Origin: Gemmatimonadales bacterium
GTDB taxonomy: Bacteria > Gemmatimonadota > Gemmatimonadetes > Gemmatimonadales > GWC2-71-9
DNA length: 46,548 nt
Direction of reading: 5' to 3'
Assembly (NCBI GenBank): GCA_025927545.1
Contig: JAICLE010000017.1
Span: 1 to 46,548 of the forward strand
Made by a program: the position numbers and the translations under genes. Shown here piece by piece: positions 18,337-29,069 of this stretch; the first letter of the stretch is position 1; the number at the start of each line of letters is the position of its first letter. The notes beneath the pieces are model-generated. The model saw nothing but the letters and a program-made list of their open reading frames with translations, was not told the DNA's origin and did no database searches.

Positions 18337-19585
18337 GGCTGGATGGTCTACGATGAAGCGGCTCTGGCAACTGCCCACGATCCGGACGGCGGCCGTCTAC
18401 GGAGCATCGGGGGTCGGGTTCGCGGGCGCGAACCTCGTCCTGGCCCGCGTGCTTCCGAAGGAGGAGTACGCGATCTTCACGCTGGTCCTCGCCCTCATGA
18501 ACTTCGGCTTCGCGCTCGCGACCGCGGGGATCGATGGCATCGTGCTGCGGCAGCCGCTGGAGTGCGGCCCCCGGCTGCTTGGCCGGGTCGCGGCGGCCGC
18601 GGCCGTCGTGGCCCTGGTGCTGGGCGGCATCGCGGAGGCCGCGTACGGCATCAGCCTCCCGCTCGTCGCCATGCTCATGGTGTCCACCGCGGCCGGCGGG
18701 ATCATGGTGGTATCCGGCGCGCAGTTCCAGCGCGAGCAGCGCTTCGGGCTGTCGCTCACGCTGGTGCAGAGCCCGAATTTCTTCCTGGCCCTGGCCGCCG
18801 CCACCGTATTCGCGACCGGCGCCGCGGCCGCCTGGGTGCCGCTGCTCATCGCGGCCGCGGGGTTCGTGCTCGCGGCGTGGTGGGGCTGGCGGCTGCTCCT
18901 CCGGGAGCGCGAGGCCAAGCCCGAGCGCGGCAGCCTGTTCTCCTGGCGCGAGGCGCTGGCCTACGCGGGGCTGAATGCGTCGGGGCTCCTCCTGGTCCAG
19001 CTCGATCGGCTGGTCATTCCGCACCTGCTTCCCCTCGCGGAGCTCGCCACCTACGGCGTGCTGGCCGCCATCGTGGGATCGCCTTTCCGGGTGCTTCAGA
19101 ACAGCGTCGGCTACTCGCTGCTGCCGCGCCTCGCGGCGGCGTCGAGCGTCCGGGAGCGCCGGCGGCTCATCGCGCACGAGGTCTGGCTGGCGGGGCTCCT
19201 GCTGCTGCTGGCCTCGGCGGCGGTCTGGTTCGCCGTGCCGTTGGTCGAGGACTGGTTTCTCGCCGGCAAGTACCACCTGGGCAGCGCGCTCGTGCTGGCC
19301 GCCATCGTGGCCGGCCTGGCCAAGGTGCTGAATGCCTTCAGCCGTGCGACCGTCACGGCGCTCGCCAGCGCGCGCGAGCTCTCGCTGGTCAACGTCCTCG
19401 GCTGGGCGTCGGTGGTCGTGGCCGCGGTCGCGGCGACCGCCTTGGCACGGTGGGGGCTCCCTGGAGTGATCTATGGAGTGGGCCTTGGCTGGCTCCTGCG
19501 GGCGCTGGCCGCGCTGTTCGTGTCGGCGCGGCATCTTCACGGAAGTGTGACGGGAGGCACCGCCCCCCTGGCGCCGAGGGTGTAG
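18335..19585 (+). CDS. Polysaccharide flippase (Wzx/MATE-like)
   Basis: A 416-residue integral membrane protein with about 12 hydrophobic segments along its whole length, typical of lipid-linked oligosaccharide flippases of the MOP superfamily. Visible are [40 protein letters not shown] and [20 protein letters not shown], which resemble helices 1, 7 and 8 of the family. CGGAGAGGGGAACC precedes ATG 18335. It is the first gene of a cluster with an SDR epimerase, a methyltransferase and a glycosyltransferase, so export of a small surface glycan is likely. Confidence 0.82.
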   Translation: MAGWSTMKRLWQLPTIRTAAVYGASGVGFAGANLVLARVLPKEEYAIFTLVLALMNFGFALATAGIDGIVLRQPLECGPRLLGRVAAAAAVVALVLGGIAEAAYGISLPLVAMLMVSTAAGGIMVVSGAQFQREQRFGLSLTLVQSPNFFLALAAATVFATGAAAAWVPLLIAAAGFVLAAWWGWRLLLREREAKPERGSLFSWREALAYAGLNASGLLLVQLDRLVIPHLLPLAELATYGVLAAIVGSPFRVLQNSVGYSLLPRLAAASSVRERRRLIAHEVWLAGLLLLLASAAVWFAVPLVEDWFLAGKYHLGSALVLAAIVAGLAKVLNAFSRATVTALASARELSLVNVLGWASVVVAAVAATALARWGLPGVIYGVGLGWLLRALAALFVSARHLHGSVTGGTAPLAPRV

Positions 19586-19631
19586 TTAGAGCATCGCTGG
19601 GCGCCCCCGCCCTCCGAGAGGAAGGAAGACC

Positions 19632-20648
19632 GTGCCACTGACCCGCCGCTCGTCCCAGGAACCCCGGACGGTCCTCGTGACCGGCGCGGCCGGTTTCACC
19701 GGCCTGGCGCTCGCGCGTTCGCTGACGCGCCGGGGGCAGCGTGTCCGAGGGCTCGTGCGCAACCGGAAGCGGGCCTCGTATCTGGAGCAGGCGGGCGTGG
19801 AGATCATCGCCGGCGACGTGCGCGATCGCGCCACCGTTCAGGATGCCCTCCTGGGCGTCGATACGGTCTACCACCTGGCTGCCGTGTTCCGCCGCGCGGG
19901 GGTTCCGGACTCCGAATACCGATCGGTCCACGTGGATGCCACCCGGCAGCTCGTGGAGTGCAGCGCCGCGGCCGGTGTCAGGCGGTTCGTGCACTGCAGC
20001 ACGGTGGGAGTACATGGCGACGTCGAGGCCCAGGCGCCGGCAGCCGAGGATGCGCCGTTCCACCCGGGGGACATCTATCAAGTCACCAAGCTCGAAGGGG
20101 AGCGGATGGCGCTGGACACGGCGGGCCGCGTCGGCCTGCCACTCACGGTGGTGCGGCCGGGCCCGATCTACGGACCGGGCGACCGGCGGCTGCTCAAGCT
20201 GATCGGGGGCGTGGCGCGCAAGCGCTTCGTGCTGCTGGGCGACGGGACCCCGCACTTCCAGATGGTGTACGTTGACGACCTGATCGAGGGGTTCCGCCTG
20301 GCCGCGGACACGCCCGCCGCCGTGGGGCGCACGTACATCGTGGCCGGCGGCGAGGCGCCGACCCTGAACGAATTGGTCGAGGAGATCGCCTCGGTGGCCC
20401 ACGTGGCCCCCCCACGGACCCGGCTTCCCGTCTGGCCCTTCTGGGTGGCCGGCGCAATCTGCGAGGGGGTTTGCGTGCCGCTCGGCATCGAGCCACCGAT
20501 CTTCCGCCGTCGCGTGGCGTTCTTCACCAAGAACCGCTGGTTCGACACTTCGCGCGCCCGCGATGAGCTAGGCTATGCTCCAAAGGTCCGGCTGCGCGAC
20601 GGCATCCGCCGTACACTGGATTCCTACCGGGGCCTCGGCTGGGTCTAG
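19632..20648 (+). CDS. Extended SDR NAD-dependent epimerase/dehydratase
   Basis: A 338-residue Rossmann-fold enzyme. It has the cofactor motif TGAAGFTG (17-24), DVRDRATV for adenine contact, HLAAVF, and the catalytic triad Ser123 (CSTVGVHG), Tyr149 and Lys153 (YQVTK). RPGPIYGPGD is typical of the 3-beta-HSD/NAD-sugar epimerase branch. The GTG start at 19632 follows AGGAAGGAAG. Its place between a flippase and a methyltransferase suggests action on a nucleotide sugar, though sterol- or flavonoid-like substrates cannot be ruled out. Confidence 0.88.
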   Translation: MPLTRRSSQEPRTVLVTGAAGFTGLALARSLTRRGQRVRGLVRNRKRASYLEQAGVEIIAGDVRDRATVQDALLGVDTVYHLAAVFRRAGVPDSEYRSVHVDATRQLVECSAAAGVRRFVHCSTVGVHGDVEAQAPAAEDAPFHPGDIYQVTKLEGERMALDTAGRVGLPLTVVRPGPIYGPGDRRLLKLIGGVARKRFVLLGDGTPHFQMVYVDDLIEGFRLAADTPAAVGRTYIVAGGEAPTLNELVEEIASVAHVAPPRTRLPVWPFWVAGAICEGVCVPLGIEPPIFRRRVAFFTKNRWFDTSRARDELGYAPKVRLRDGIRRTLDSYRGLGWV

Positions 20649-20689
20649 CGCCGCGGGCTCTACGACCACCACAACCCGATGACAGGTCC

Positions 20690-21484
20690 ATGGCCTACCG
20701 CTCCGTGTACGCCGAGCACTACCAGCGCGCCGAGGCCTCGGGCGACGAATACGACCGCTCGCTGGCCAACCGGTTCGAGCTCGCCATCTTCGAGCTCGAG
20801 CGGCGCCAGCTCCAGGACCTGTTCCGCCGATACATGGCCTCAGACCCGCGCACCCGCTATCTCGACTTCGCCTGCGGGACGGGGCGGATTCTCGCTGTCT
20901 TCCGCGATCGCATCCGGAGCAAGGTCGGCGTGGACACAAGCGCCGGGCAGCTCGAGATCGCCCGGCGGAAGGTGCCCGATGCGACCCTCGTGCACGGCAA
21001 CCTGGTGACGGACCCCGGCCTGCTGGGCGACCGGCAATTCGATCTGATCACCAGCTTCCGCCTGCTTCTCAACCTGGAGCCCGAGAACCGCGTGCCGATC
21101 CTCCGGGCGCTGCGGGAGCGCCTGTCGCCCGGCGGCTATCTGATCGTCGACAATCACATGAACCGGTACTCCGTGCTCGGCGTGGCGGCGTGGTTCGCCC
21201 ATAGGGTGCTCGGCGTGCCCAGAAAGCCGCACGTCCCTCCCGGCCGGCGCGGGATTATCTCGACCATGACGGAGCGGGAGATGCGCGAGGCGCTGGCCGC
21301 CGCGGGGCTCACGGTCGAAGAGGTCCGGCGGCTGTTCGTGTTGCCGGGCCACGGTTCCGTCCTCCTGCTGCCCGCGCGGTGGCTGGTGGCCGCCGAGGCC
21401 TTCCTCGCCCGCGTGCCGGGGATGAACCGCATTTCGAAGAACCAGATCTACGTCTGCCGCACCGCCTCGCGAGTGCCGGCGTGA
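20690..21484 (+). CDS. Class I SAM-dependent methyltransferase
   Basis: A 264-residue protein with SAM-binding motif I YLDFACGTGRIL (about 57-68), motif II GVDTSAGQLEIARR, and the post-core LRERLSPGGYLIVDN. The family methylates many small molecules; its position in the glycan cluster suggests a sugar or lipid-linked substrate. The stop TGA overlaps the GTG start of the following glycosyltransferase by three bases (GTGA), so translation is likely coupled. Confidence 0.88.
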   Translation: MAYRSVYAEHYQRAEASGDEYDRSLANRFELAIFELERRQLQDLFRRYMASDPRTRYLDFACGTGRILAVFRDRIRSKVGVDTSAGQLEIARRKVPDATLVHGNLVTDPGLLGDRQFDLITSFRLLLNLEPENRVPILRALRERLSPGGYLIVDNHMNRYSVLGVAAWFAHRVLGVPRKPHVPPGRRGIISTMTEREMREALAAAGLTVEEVRRLFVLPGHGSVLLLPARWLVAAEAFLARVPGMNRISKNQIYVCRTASRVPA

Positions 21485-22515
21485 GCCTGCCGAGGGTCCG
21501 CTACTGGGTCTTCAACTACATGCCGCAGTGGGAGGGAGTATCGAAGGAGATCGCGTCCCTCCGGGAGGGGCTCGGAGGCACGATCGACGGATCGCTCGTG
21601 AGCCTCGACACCAAGGAGCGGCGGCTTGCCTTGAAAGGGCGCGAGCAGCGGGTGCCGCTCCCGTATGGCCTCCCGCTCTACCCCCTGCTCAAGCGACATG
21701 CCGGCAACCCCGGCGTCAATCATCTGTTCGCCTCGGGCGGCGAGCGCTGGCTCACGCCGCTGCTCGCCCGGCCGAACGGAATCCTGACCGTCGCCAAGGA
21801 CACGACGAGCCTCGGGGCATACGAGCGGAACGGGGAGTCGTTCAGACGGTTCGGGGCGGTCGTGGTGCAGAGCGAGCGGGACCGCGAGATCATGCGGCAG
21901 TTGGGAGTGGGTGAGGCCGCACTTCGGCTGATTCGCCCCGGCGTCGACCCCGTCCCGTATCGGGAGGGGCCCGACCCGTTCACCATCCTGTTCGCGTCGA
22001 GTCCGCTCACTGCGGAGCACTTCCTGTCCCGCGGGATCTATCTGATGGTGCGGGCGGCCGCCAGGCTACCCGACGTGCGGTTCCTCCTGGTCTGGCGCAG
22101 GCGCCATCTGGCCAAGCTCCAGCGGGTCATCGCCGGCGCACGGGCCACGAACATCGAGATCCTCGATGGAGTCATCCCGGACATGGGCGCCCTTTACGAT
22201 CGGGTCCATGCGACGATCCTGCCCGCACTGGAGCAGCGGAGCTTCATCCCCTGTCCGCGCAGCGCCCTGGAGTCGCTCGCTCACGGCAAGCCGCTGCTGC
22301 TGTCGAGCTGCGTCGCCCTGGCCGGCGGTGTGGCGCGTGCCGGTGCGGGCGTGGTGTTCGCGCCGACGAGCGACGGCCTGGAAGCCGCCATCCGGCGGCT
22401 CCGGGAGCACTACGCGGAGTACCAATCATGCACGCAGCGCCATGTTGCCGAGCATTTCTCGCCGCGGGTGCATCTCGAACTCTACCGGCGGCTGTACCAG
22501 CAGGTCGGCGGCTGA
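21481..22515 (+). CDS. Glycosyltransferase, GT-B type
   Basis: A 344-residue enzyme of the GT4-like kind. The start is RVRYWVFNYMPQWEGVSKE. The hinge region has AVVVQSERDREIMRQLG and RLIRPGVDPVPY, then FTILFASSPLTAEHF begins the second Rossmann domain. The acceptor signature near the C-terminus is PALEQRSFIPCPRSALESLA followed by GKPLLLSS, where the usual EX7E motif is modified (E of ALEQ, E of LESLA). GTG 21481 is chosen because it overlaps the methyltransferase stop. It would add a sugar to a lipid-linked glycan moved by the flippase. Confidence 0.85.
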   Translation: MSLPRVRYWVFNYMPQWEGVSKEIASLREGLGGTIDGSLVSLDTKERRLALKGREQRVPLPYGLPLYPLLKRHAGNPGVNHLFASGGERWLTPLLARPNGILTVAKDTTSLGAYERNGESFRRFGAVVVQSERDREIMRQLGVGEAALRLIRPGVDPVPYREGPDPFTILFASSPLTAEHFLSRGIYLMVRAAARLPDVRFLLVWRRRHLAKLQRVIAGARATNIEILDGVIPDMGALYDRVHATILPALEQRSFIPCPRSALESLAHGKPLLLSSCVALAGGVARAGAGVVFAPTSDGLEAAIRRLREHYAEYQSCTQRHVAEHFSPRVHLELYRRLYQQVGG

Positions 22516-22527
22516 CCGCCGCGCCGG

Positions 22528-22815
22528 TCAGCGCTTCCGGCGGGCGAGCATGAAGCCCAGCGCCACCGCGGCGACGCCGAGGAGCAGCGCCGAGCCCACC
22601 ACTTTCTTCACGCCGCCGCCGGCGCCGGCATCGCGCGCCGCGAGCCGGTTCGAGGTGTCGGCCAGGGCCGAGTTGACGCGTTCCTGCCGGACGAGCCACT
22701 CGTGCACCAGGGCGGGCTCCTCCACCTCGGTCGGCTTCGCGGCCAGGCGCTGCCGCACCTCATCCTCGCCCAGCGTATCCAGCTCCCGCCACACCTGCTC
22801 GCGCGTCTTGCGCAC
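22528..22815 (-). CDS. Hypothetical protein with C-terminal membrane anchor (95 aa)
   Basis: Unrecognised. A charged helical N-terminal part (RKTREQVWRELDTLGEDEVR, then WLVRQERVNSAL) is followed by a short Gly-rich linker and one hydrophobic helix (VVGSALLLGVAAVALGFML) ending in ARRKR, so it is probably a tail-anchored inner-membrane protein with its soluble part inside. The GTG at 22815 is chosen because AGGAAGGAG precedes it; the same frame is open far upstream but that part overlaps bioD. Convergent with the glycosyltransferase gene. Confidence 0.65.
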   Translation of the reverse strand: MRKTREQVWRELDTLGEDEVRQRLAAKPTEVEEPALVHEWLVRQERVNSALADTSNRLAARDAGAGGGVKKVVGSALLLGVAAVALGFMLARRKR

Positions 22816-22970
22816 CCTGGACTCCTTCCTGCTTCGACGTTTCGCCGCTCGTGAGTGAGCGCCGGAACCGAACTCTGCTCCGGCCGTGCCTGCATGAAAA
22901 ACCGGTAGGGGACGGAAGACCAGGGCACCGCCCCCGAGCGGCGCGGGCTGGCCCGCACGCAATTCGCCGG

Positions 22971-22976
22971 TATCAT
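22971..22976 (+). promoter_or_regulatory. Probable -10 box of bioD
   Basis: TATCAT matches five of six positions of the consensus. A weak -35 (CTGGCC, 22948-22953) lies 17 bp upstream. The start would be near 22983, giving a 26-nt leader with the GGAGG before ATG 23009. Confidence 0.4.
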
Positions 22977-23008
22977 TCCACGGTCCGAACGGCTCTGGAG
23001 GCTGGCGC

Positions 23009-23692
23009 ATGAACGCGTTGCTCATCACCGGCACCGATACCGGTGTGGGGAAGACCTGGGTGGGTCGGGCACTGGGCCGGGCGCTCTCGCAGGCCGGCCG
23101 CCGCGTCGTGGCGATCAAGCCGGTCGAGACCGGCTGCGCCGACGCCACCTCGGCCGGCGAGGACGGTGCCCTCCTGGCCGCGGCCACCGGCCAGGCCGAA
23201 CCGCTGGCCGCGCTGATCCGCTACGATGACGAAGTGGCGCCCGCGGTCGCCGCGGATGCCGCGGGCGAGCCGATCGATCTCGACGCGCTGATGCTCCGGA
23301 TCGAGGCACTGAGCGCCGGCGCGGACGCGCTGCTGATCGAGGGCTCGGGCGGGCTGCTGACGCCGATCGCGTGGGAGTGGACCATCGTGGACGTGGCGCG
23401 TTCGCTGGATGCCGCCGCGCTGCTCGTGGGCTCGGACCGGCTCGGCACGATCAACCACGCGGTCATGACGCTGAGCGCGCTGGAGCTCGCGGGGCTCGAG
23501 GTGGCGGGGATGGTGCTCACTGCGCCCGAGACTCCGGATGCCTCCACCGGCACCAACGCCGCCAGCATTGCGCGCCTCGCAGGGCTGGACCGGATCGTGA
23601 GCCTGCCACGGCTCGCCGACCCGGCGCTCGCGGGCGAGGCGCTGGCGCCGGTGATCGCCTGGATCGACCGGGTAGGGAGCGGGGCAAGGTAA
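23009..23692 (+). CDS. bioD: ATP-dependent dethiobiotin synthetase
   Basis: A 227-residue P-loop enzyme that closes the ureido ring of dethiobiotin from DAPA, CO2 and ATP. The motifs ITGTDTGVGKTWVGRALG, KPVETGC and IEGSGGLLTPI are all present, and Lys37 of the IKPVETG strand is kept. GGAGG precedes the ATG at good spacing. No other biotin genes are in the window, so bioD stands alone here. The palindrome element at 23714-23790 follows its stop. Confidence 0.93.
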   Translation: MNALLITGTDTGVGKTWVGRALGRALSQAGRRVVAIKPVETGCADATSAGEDGALLAAATGQAEPLAALIRYDDEVAPAVAADAAGEPIDLDALMLRIEALSAGADALLIEGSGGLLTPIAWEWTIVDVARSLDAAALLVGSDRLGTINHAVMTLSALELAGLEVAGMVLTAPETPDASTGTNAASIARLAGLDRIVSLPRLADPALAGEALAPVIAWIDRVGSGAR

Positions 23693-23713
23693 GCCGTGGT
23701 CACGGGCGACGGG

Positions 23714-23790
23714 CATCCCGAGCGGGGCGAGGGATCTTGCCCGGCCGGGTCGAACTGCGGAACAGTGGATCCCTCGCTCCGCTCGGGATG
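23714..23790. repeat. GTCATCCCGAGCG palindromic element, copy 2
   Basis: Arms 23714-23736 and 23768-23790 match inversely at 22 of 23 positions around a 31-bp loop. The right arm, read inversely, is identical over 23 bp to 2679-2701. The loops also share TCTTGCC and GTTCGAAC/GGTCGAAC pieces, so these are copies of one element. It lies between the convergent bioD and aminopeptidase genes and could act as a two-way terminator. Confidence 0.85.
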
Positions 23791-23816
23791 ACAGTTCCGC
23801 GACGAGCGTGTCCCCC

Positions 23817-26287
<2,471 letters not shown>

Positions 26288-26288
<1 letters not shown>

Positions 26289-26923
26289 CAGAACAGGCTG
26301 ATCTGCGCGACCGGCGCGAAGCTCCGGCGATGGTGCCGGGTGGGCCCGTGCTCCCGGAGCCCGTCGTGGTGCTCGGGGGTGCCGTAGCCCATGTTGGTCT
26401 GCCAGCCGTAGCCCGGATGGCGGACGCCCAGCCGCTCCATGAGCCGGTCGCGGACCGTCTTGGCGATCACCGCCGCGGCCGCGATGGAATGGCAGAGCGC
26501 GTCGCCATCAACGAGTGCGTCGTGGGGGAAGCCCACCTCGGGTAGCGGCAGGCCGTCGATCAGGATGCGGTGGGCGCGGCCGGCCAGCGGCGGGCGGCGG
26601 AGGAGCCGGACGAGCGCCCGGTGCATGGCGAGCGCGGTGGCGATGCGGATGTTGAGCCGGTCGATCTCGTCGCGGGACGCCGCGCCCACCGCGAAGCACA
26701 GCGCGCGGGCCCGCACCCGTTCGGCGAGCACGCGGCGCACGCGCGGGGGGAGCACCTTGCTGTCGCGGAGCCCGCGCACGGCGCGGCAGTCGGGGGGAAA
26801 GACGACGGCCGCGGCCACCACCGGTCCTGCCAGTGGGCCGCGGCCCGCTTCATCCACGCCCACGAGGAGCAGCTCGTGGGCCCAGGCCGCCCGTTCCCTG
26901 ACCAGCGAGGGACGGACCGGCAT
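26288..26923 (-). CDS. rnhB: Ribonuclease HII
   Basis: A 211-residue endonuclease that nicks RNA in RNA-DNA hybrids, including single ribonucleotides in DNA. Carboxylates Asp24 and Glu25 are in GVDEAGRGPLAGP, the next Asp in LVDGDAL, and the last in VIAKTVRDRLM. GYGWQTNMGYGTPEHHDGL is typical of the family. It lies 3 bp behind rplS, a common order, and its stop overlaps the aminopeptidase start. Confidence 0.95.
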
Positions 26924-26926
26924 CGC

Positions 26927-27274
26927 TCAGCTCTCGCGCTTCTCCCGGATGCGCGCCGCCTTGCCGCTCAGCGCGCGCAGGTAGTAGAGCTTGGCGCGGC
27001 GCACGCGGCCGCGGCGCACCAGCTCGACCGAGGCGATGGTGGGGCTGTGGATCGGGAACATGCGCTCGACCCCGACACCGGCCGACACCTTGCGGACGGT
27101 GAAGTTCTCGCTGATCCCGCCGCCCCGCCGGGAAATCACGACGCCCTCGAACGCCTGCAGCCGCTCCTTGTCGCCCTCGCGGACGCGGACCATGACCCGG
27201 ACGGTGTCTCCCGGATCGAATGCAGGAATGTCCGTGCGCAAGCCCTCACGGGCCACCTCTGCGAGCCGTTCCAT
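26927..27274 (-). CDS. rplS: 50S ribosomal protein L19
   Basis: 115-residue L19, of normal length. It has [40 protein letters not shown] and [20 protein letters not shown], and ends in a basic tail. ATG 27274 is chosen because GGAG is eight bases upstream and it gives the standard N-terminus; an in-frame ATG at 27292 (MTEIST) abuts the heptamer array. The whole 92-nt leader between the trmD stop and this start is mostly repeat array. Confidence 0.96.
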   Translation of the reverse strand: MERLAEVAREGLRTDIPAFDPGDTVRVMVRVREGDKERLQAFEGVVISRRGGGISENFTVRKVSAGVGVERMFPIHSPTIASVELVRRGRVRRAKLYYLRALSGKAARIREKRES

Positions 27275-27292
27275 TGTCGAGATCTCCGTCAT

Positions 27293-27382
27293 AAGTCGTG
27301 AGTCATCAGTCGTAAGTCGCAGGTCGTAAGTCGTGCGTCGTAACTCGGCAGCGTGCAGCTTACGACTTATGACTCGCGACTG
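27293..27382. repeat. Inverted 7-bp array between trmD and rplS
   Basis: Eight direct units on the plus strand from 27293 to 27348 (AAGTCGT, GAGTCAT, CAGTCGT, AAGTCGC, AGGTCGT, AAGTCGT, GCGTCGT, AACTCGG), a 13-bp spacer with GCAGCGTGCAGC, then three inverted units at 27362-27382 (ACGACTT, ATGACTC, GCGACTG). In the mRNA the arms can pair in more than one 7-bp register. The TAA stop of trmD (27369-27367) is inside the inverted units. Confidence 0.88.
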
Positions 27383-28053
27383 TACCTCTCCCACAGCTCC
27401 GGCCGCCGCTCCCGCGTCAGCCGCTCGGCCTCCGCCTGCCGCCAGCTCTCGATCCGCGCGTGGTCGCCCGAGCGCAGGACCTCGGGGACGGCGAGGCCGC
27501 GGTACTCGGGCGGCCGGGTGTAGCTCGGCGGACTCAGCAGGCCGTCGTAGTGCGAATCGCCGCTGGCGCTCTCGTGATCGCCGAGGGCGCCCGGGAGGAG
27601 CCGCACCACCGCGTCGAGCACGCAGGCGGCGGCGGGCTCGCCGCCCGAGAGCACGAAGTCGCCGACCGACAGCTCTTCGGTGGCGAGCCGATCGGCCACC
27701 CGCTGGTCCACGTCCTTGTAATGCCCGCAGAGGAGCGTGAGCCGCGTGCCCAGCGAGAACCGAACCGCGTCGTCGTGGCCGAACCGGCGCCCCCGCGCCG
27801 AGAGCAGGACGACGGGCCCCGGGGGCGCCAGGCTCTCGACCGCCTCGAAGAACGGCTCCGGCTTGAGCACCATCCCCGCACCACCGCCGTACGGGTAGTC
27901 GTCAACCGTGGCGTGCCGGTCGTGCGTGAATTGGCGGAGCTGCACGAGATTGAACGTCACCAGCCCCGCCGCGGCGGCCCGTCCCGGAATGCTCGCCACC
28001 GTGAACGGGGCGATGACCTCGGGGAACAGGGTGACGATGTCGATCGTCAGCAC
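27367..28053 (-). CDS. trmD: tRNA (guanine-N1-)-methyltransferase
   Basis: A 228-residue SPOUT methyltransferase that makes m1G37 in tRNA, preventing frameshifts. It has [33 protein letters not shown], the trefoil-knot SAM site [13 protein letters not shown] and [14 protein letters not shown], and [15 protein letters not shown]. The GTG at 28053 gives the standard start. The final residues (RYSRES) and stop lie in the heptamer array. A 142-bp gap separates it from rimM. Confidence 0.95.
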   Translation of the reverse strand: MLTIDIVTLFPEVIAPFTVASIPGRAAAAGLVTFNLVQLRQFTHDRHATVDDYPYGGGAGMVLKPEPFFEAVESLAPPGPVVLLSARGRRFGHDDAVRFSLGTRLTLLCGHYKDVDQRVADRLATEELSVGDFVLSGGEPAAACVLDAVVRLLPGALGDHESASGDSHYDGLLSPPSYTRPPEYRGLAVPEVLRSGDHARIESWRQAEAERLTRERRPELWERYSRES

Positions 28054-28195
28054 GGGCCGGCGGACGCACGGAGGATCAGGCGATCGGGCGGCCTGCCGCA
28101 GCGCGCCGAGAGCTGCTCACCCAGACCTCCAACCTTGCCTCTGAGCATCTCCTCACTCCACCGTCTCTTGCCGACCGCCCGACCGTCTGTCCGCC

Positions 28196-28756
28196 CTACT
28201 CCACCAGCCCCTCCGGCGGCGTCACCACCAGCGTTCGGCCGGTCCGGTCCACCGACTGCACGAATTCCTTCCGGTATGGCAGCAGGAACTCCCGCCTGGG
28301 CCCCTGGACCTCGATCATCAGTCCCGCCGGCATCTCGTAGACCGCGGTGACCAGCCCGAGCGGCGTTTCATCCGGCAGGCGGACCGCGAAGCCGTCGAGC
28401 TCGTGGAGGTAGACTTCGTCACCCTCGGGCGGCGGGAGCTCGTCCGCCGGCACCGCCAGGAACAGCCCCCGCCACGGGTCGATGTCCTCGCGCCGCTCGG
28501 CGCCCGCGAACTTGACGAGCCACTCCCGGTGATACGGACGGCTCCACTCGATCGCGACCGGTCCGGCCACCGCCTCGCCGTCCACCCCGACCAGCCACAC
28601 CGCCCGCCCGGCCGCGAACACGGTGTCGGGGTGGTCGGTGAGCGGGAAGAGCGTCAGGCTACCCTTGAGGCCGTGCGGCTTTCTGAGCCTGCCGACGACG
28701 AGTCGCGAGTCGCGAGTCGCGGGTCGCGGGTCGTGGGTCGGCGAATCACCACCCAC
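28196..28756 (-). CDS. rimM: 16S rRNA processing protein RimM, with repeat-encoded N-terminus
   Basis: A 186-residue 30S maturation factor that binds S19 and helps process 16S rRNA. Recognisable RimM sequence begins at LVVGRLRKPHGLKGSLTLFP and continues through the PRC-barrel half (EGDEVYLHELDGFAV; PLGLVTAVYE; LLPYRKEFV). The first 18 residues (MGGDSPTHDPRPATRDSR) are translated from 7-bp repeats. No start codon occurs between them and the conserved part, so the GTG at 28756, itself within a repeat unit, is the best start. It is three bases behind the S16 stop. A CTC start at residue 19 cannot be excluded. Confidence 0.9.
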   Translation of the reverse strand: MGGDSPTHDPRPATRDSRLVVGRLRKPHGLKGSLTLFPLTDHPDTVFAAGRAVWLVGVDGEAVAGPVAIEWSRPYHREWLVKFAGAERREDIDPWRGLFLAVPADELPPPEGDEVYLHELDGFAVRLPDETPLGLVTAVYEMPAGLMIEVQGPRREFLLPYRKEFVQSVDRTGRTLVVTPPEGLVE

Positions 28757-28783
28757 GACTCACGACTCGCGACCCGCGACTTC
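28700..28783. repeat. Inverted 7-bp array spanning the rpsP-rimM junction
   Basis: Six direct units on the plus strand (28700-28741: three GAGTCGC, then GGGTCGC, GGGTCGT, GGGTCGG), a 9-bp loop, and four inverted units (28751-28778: ACCCACG, ACTCACG, ACTCGCG, ACCCGCG) plus a partial fifth. The S16 stop (28762-28760) and the RimM GTG (28756-28754) sit in two neighbouring inverted units. In the mRNA the array can form a strong hairpin that contains the RimM start. Confidence 0.9.
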
Positions 28784-29035
28784 CCCCGCAAACACCCCCG
28801 CCTGCCTGAGCAGCGACTGGACCGTATCCGACGCCGTGGCCCCCTGGCTGATCCACTGCCGCGCCTTCTCCGCGTCCACCTGGATCTTCTGGGCCGCGGT
28901 GGTGCCCTTGGGGTTGTACGTGCCGATGATCTCGATGAACCGGCCGTCGCGCGGCGACTCCTTGTCGGCGATGACGATGCGGTAGAGCGGGACCTTCTTG
29001 CGGCCGACGCGACGCAGGCGAATCCGAGTTGCCAT
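28760..29035 (-). CDS. rpsP: 30S ribosomal protein S16
   Basis: 91-residue S16. It has ATRIRLRRVGRKKVPLYRIV, IADKESPRDGRFIEIIGTYN and the later AQKIQVDAEKARQWISQGA and SDTVQSLLRQAGV, all standard. The C-terminal residues (VAGRES) and the TGA stop are encoded by 7-bp repeat units. AGGAACGGAC precedes the ATG. It lies 34 bp behind ffh. Confidence 0.96.
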   Translation of the reverse strand: MATRIRLRRVGRKKVPLYRIVIADKESPRDGRFIEIIGTYNPKGTTAAQKIQVDAEKARQWISQGATASDTVQSLLRQAGVFAGEVAGRES

Positions 29036-29069
29036 GTCCGTTCCTGGTCCTATTTCTAGGTGTGCGGGG

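Noticed and set aside
17570-19540. 656-residue minus frame across the LLM and flippase genes
   Set aside because: Out of frame with the recognisable LLM protein; low-complexity translation.
27293-28783. CRISPR array in the ribosomal operon
   Set aside because: Units are 7 bp, lack spacers and are inverted; no cas genes are present.
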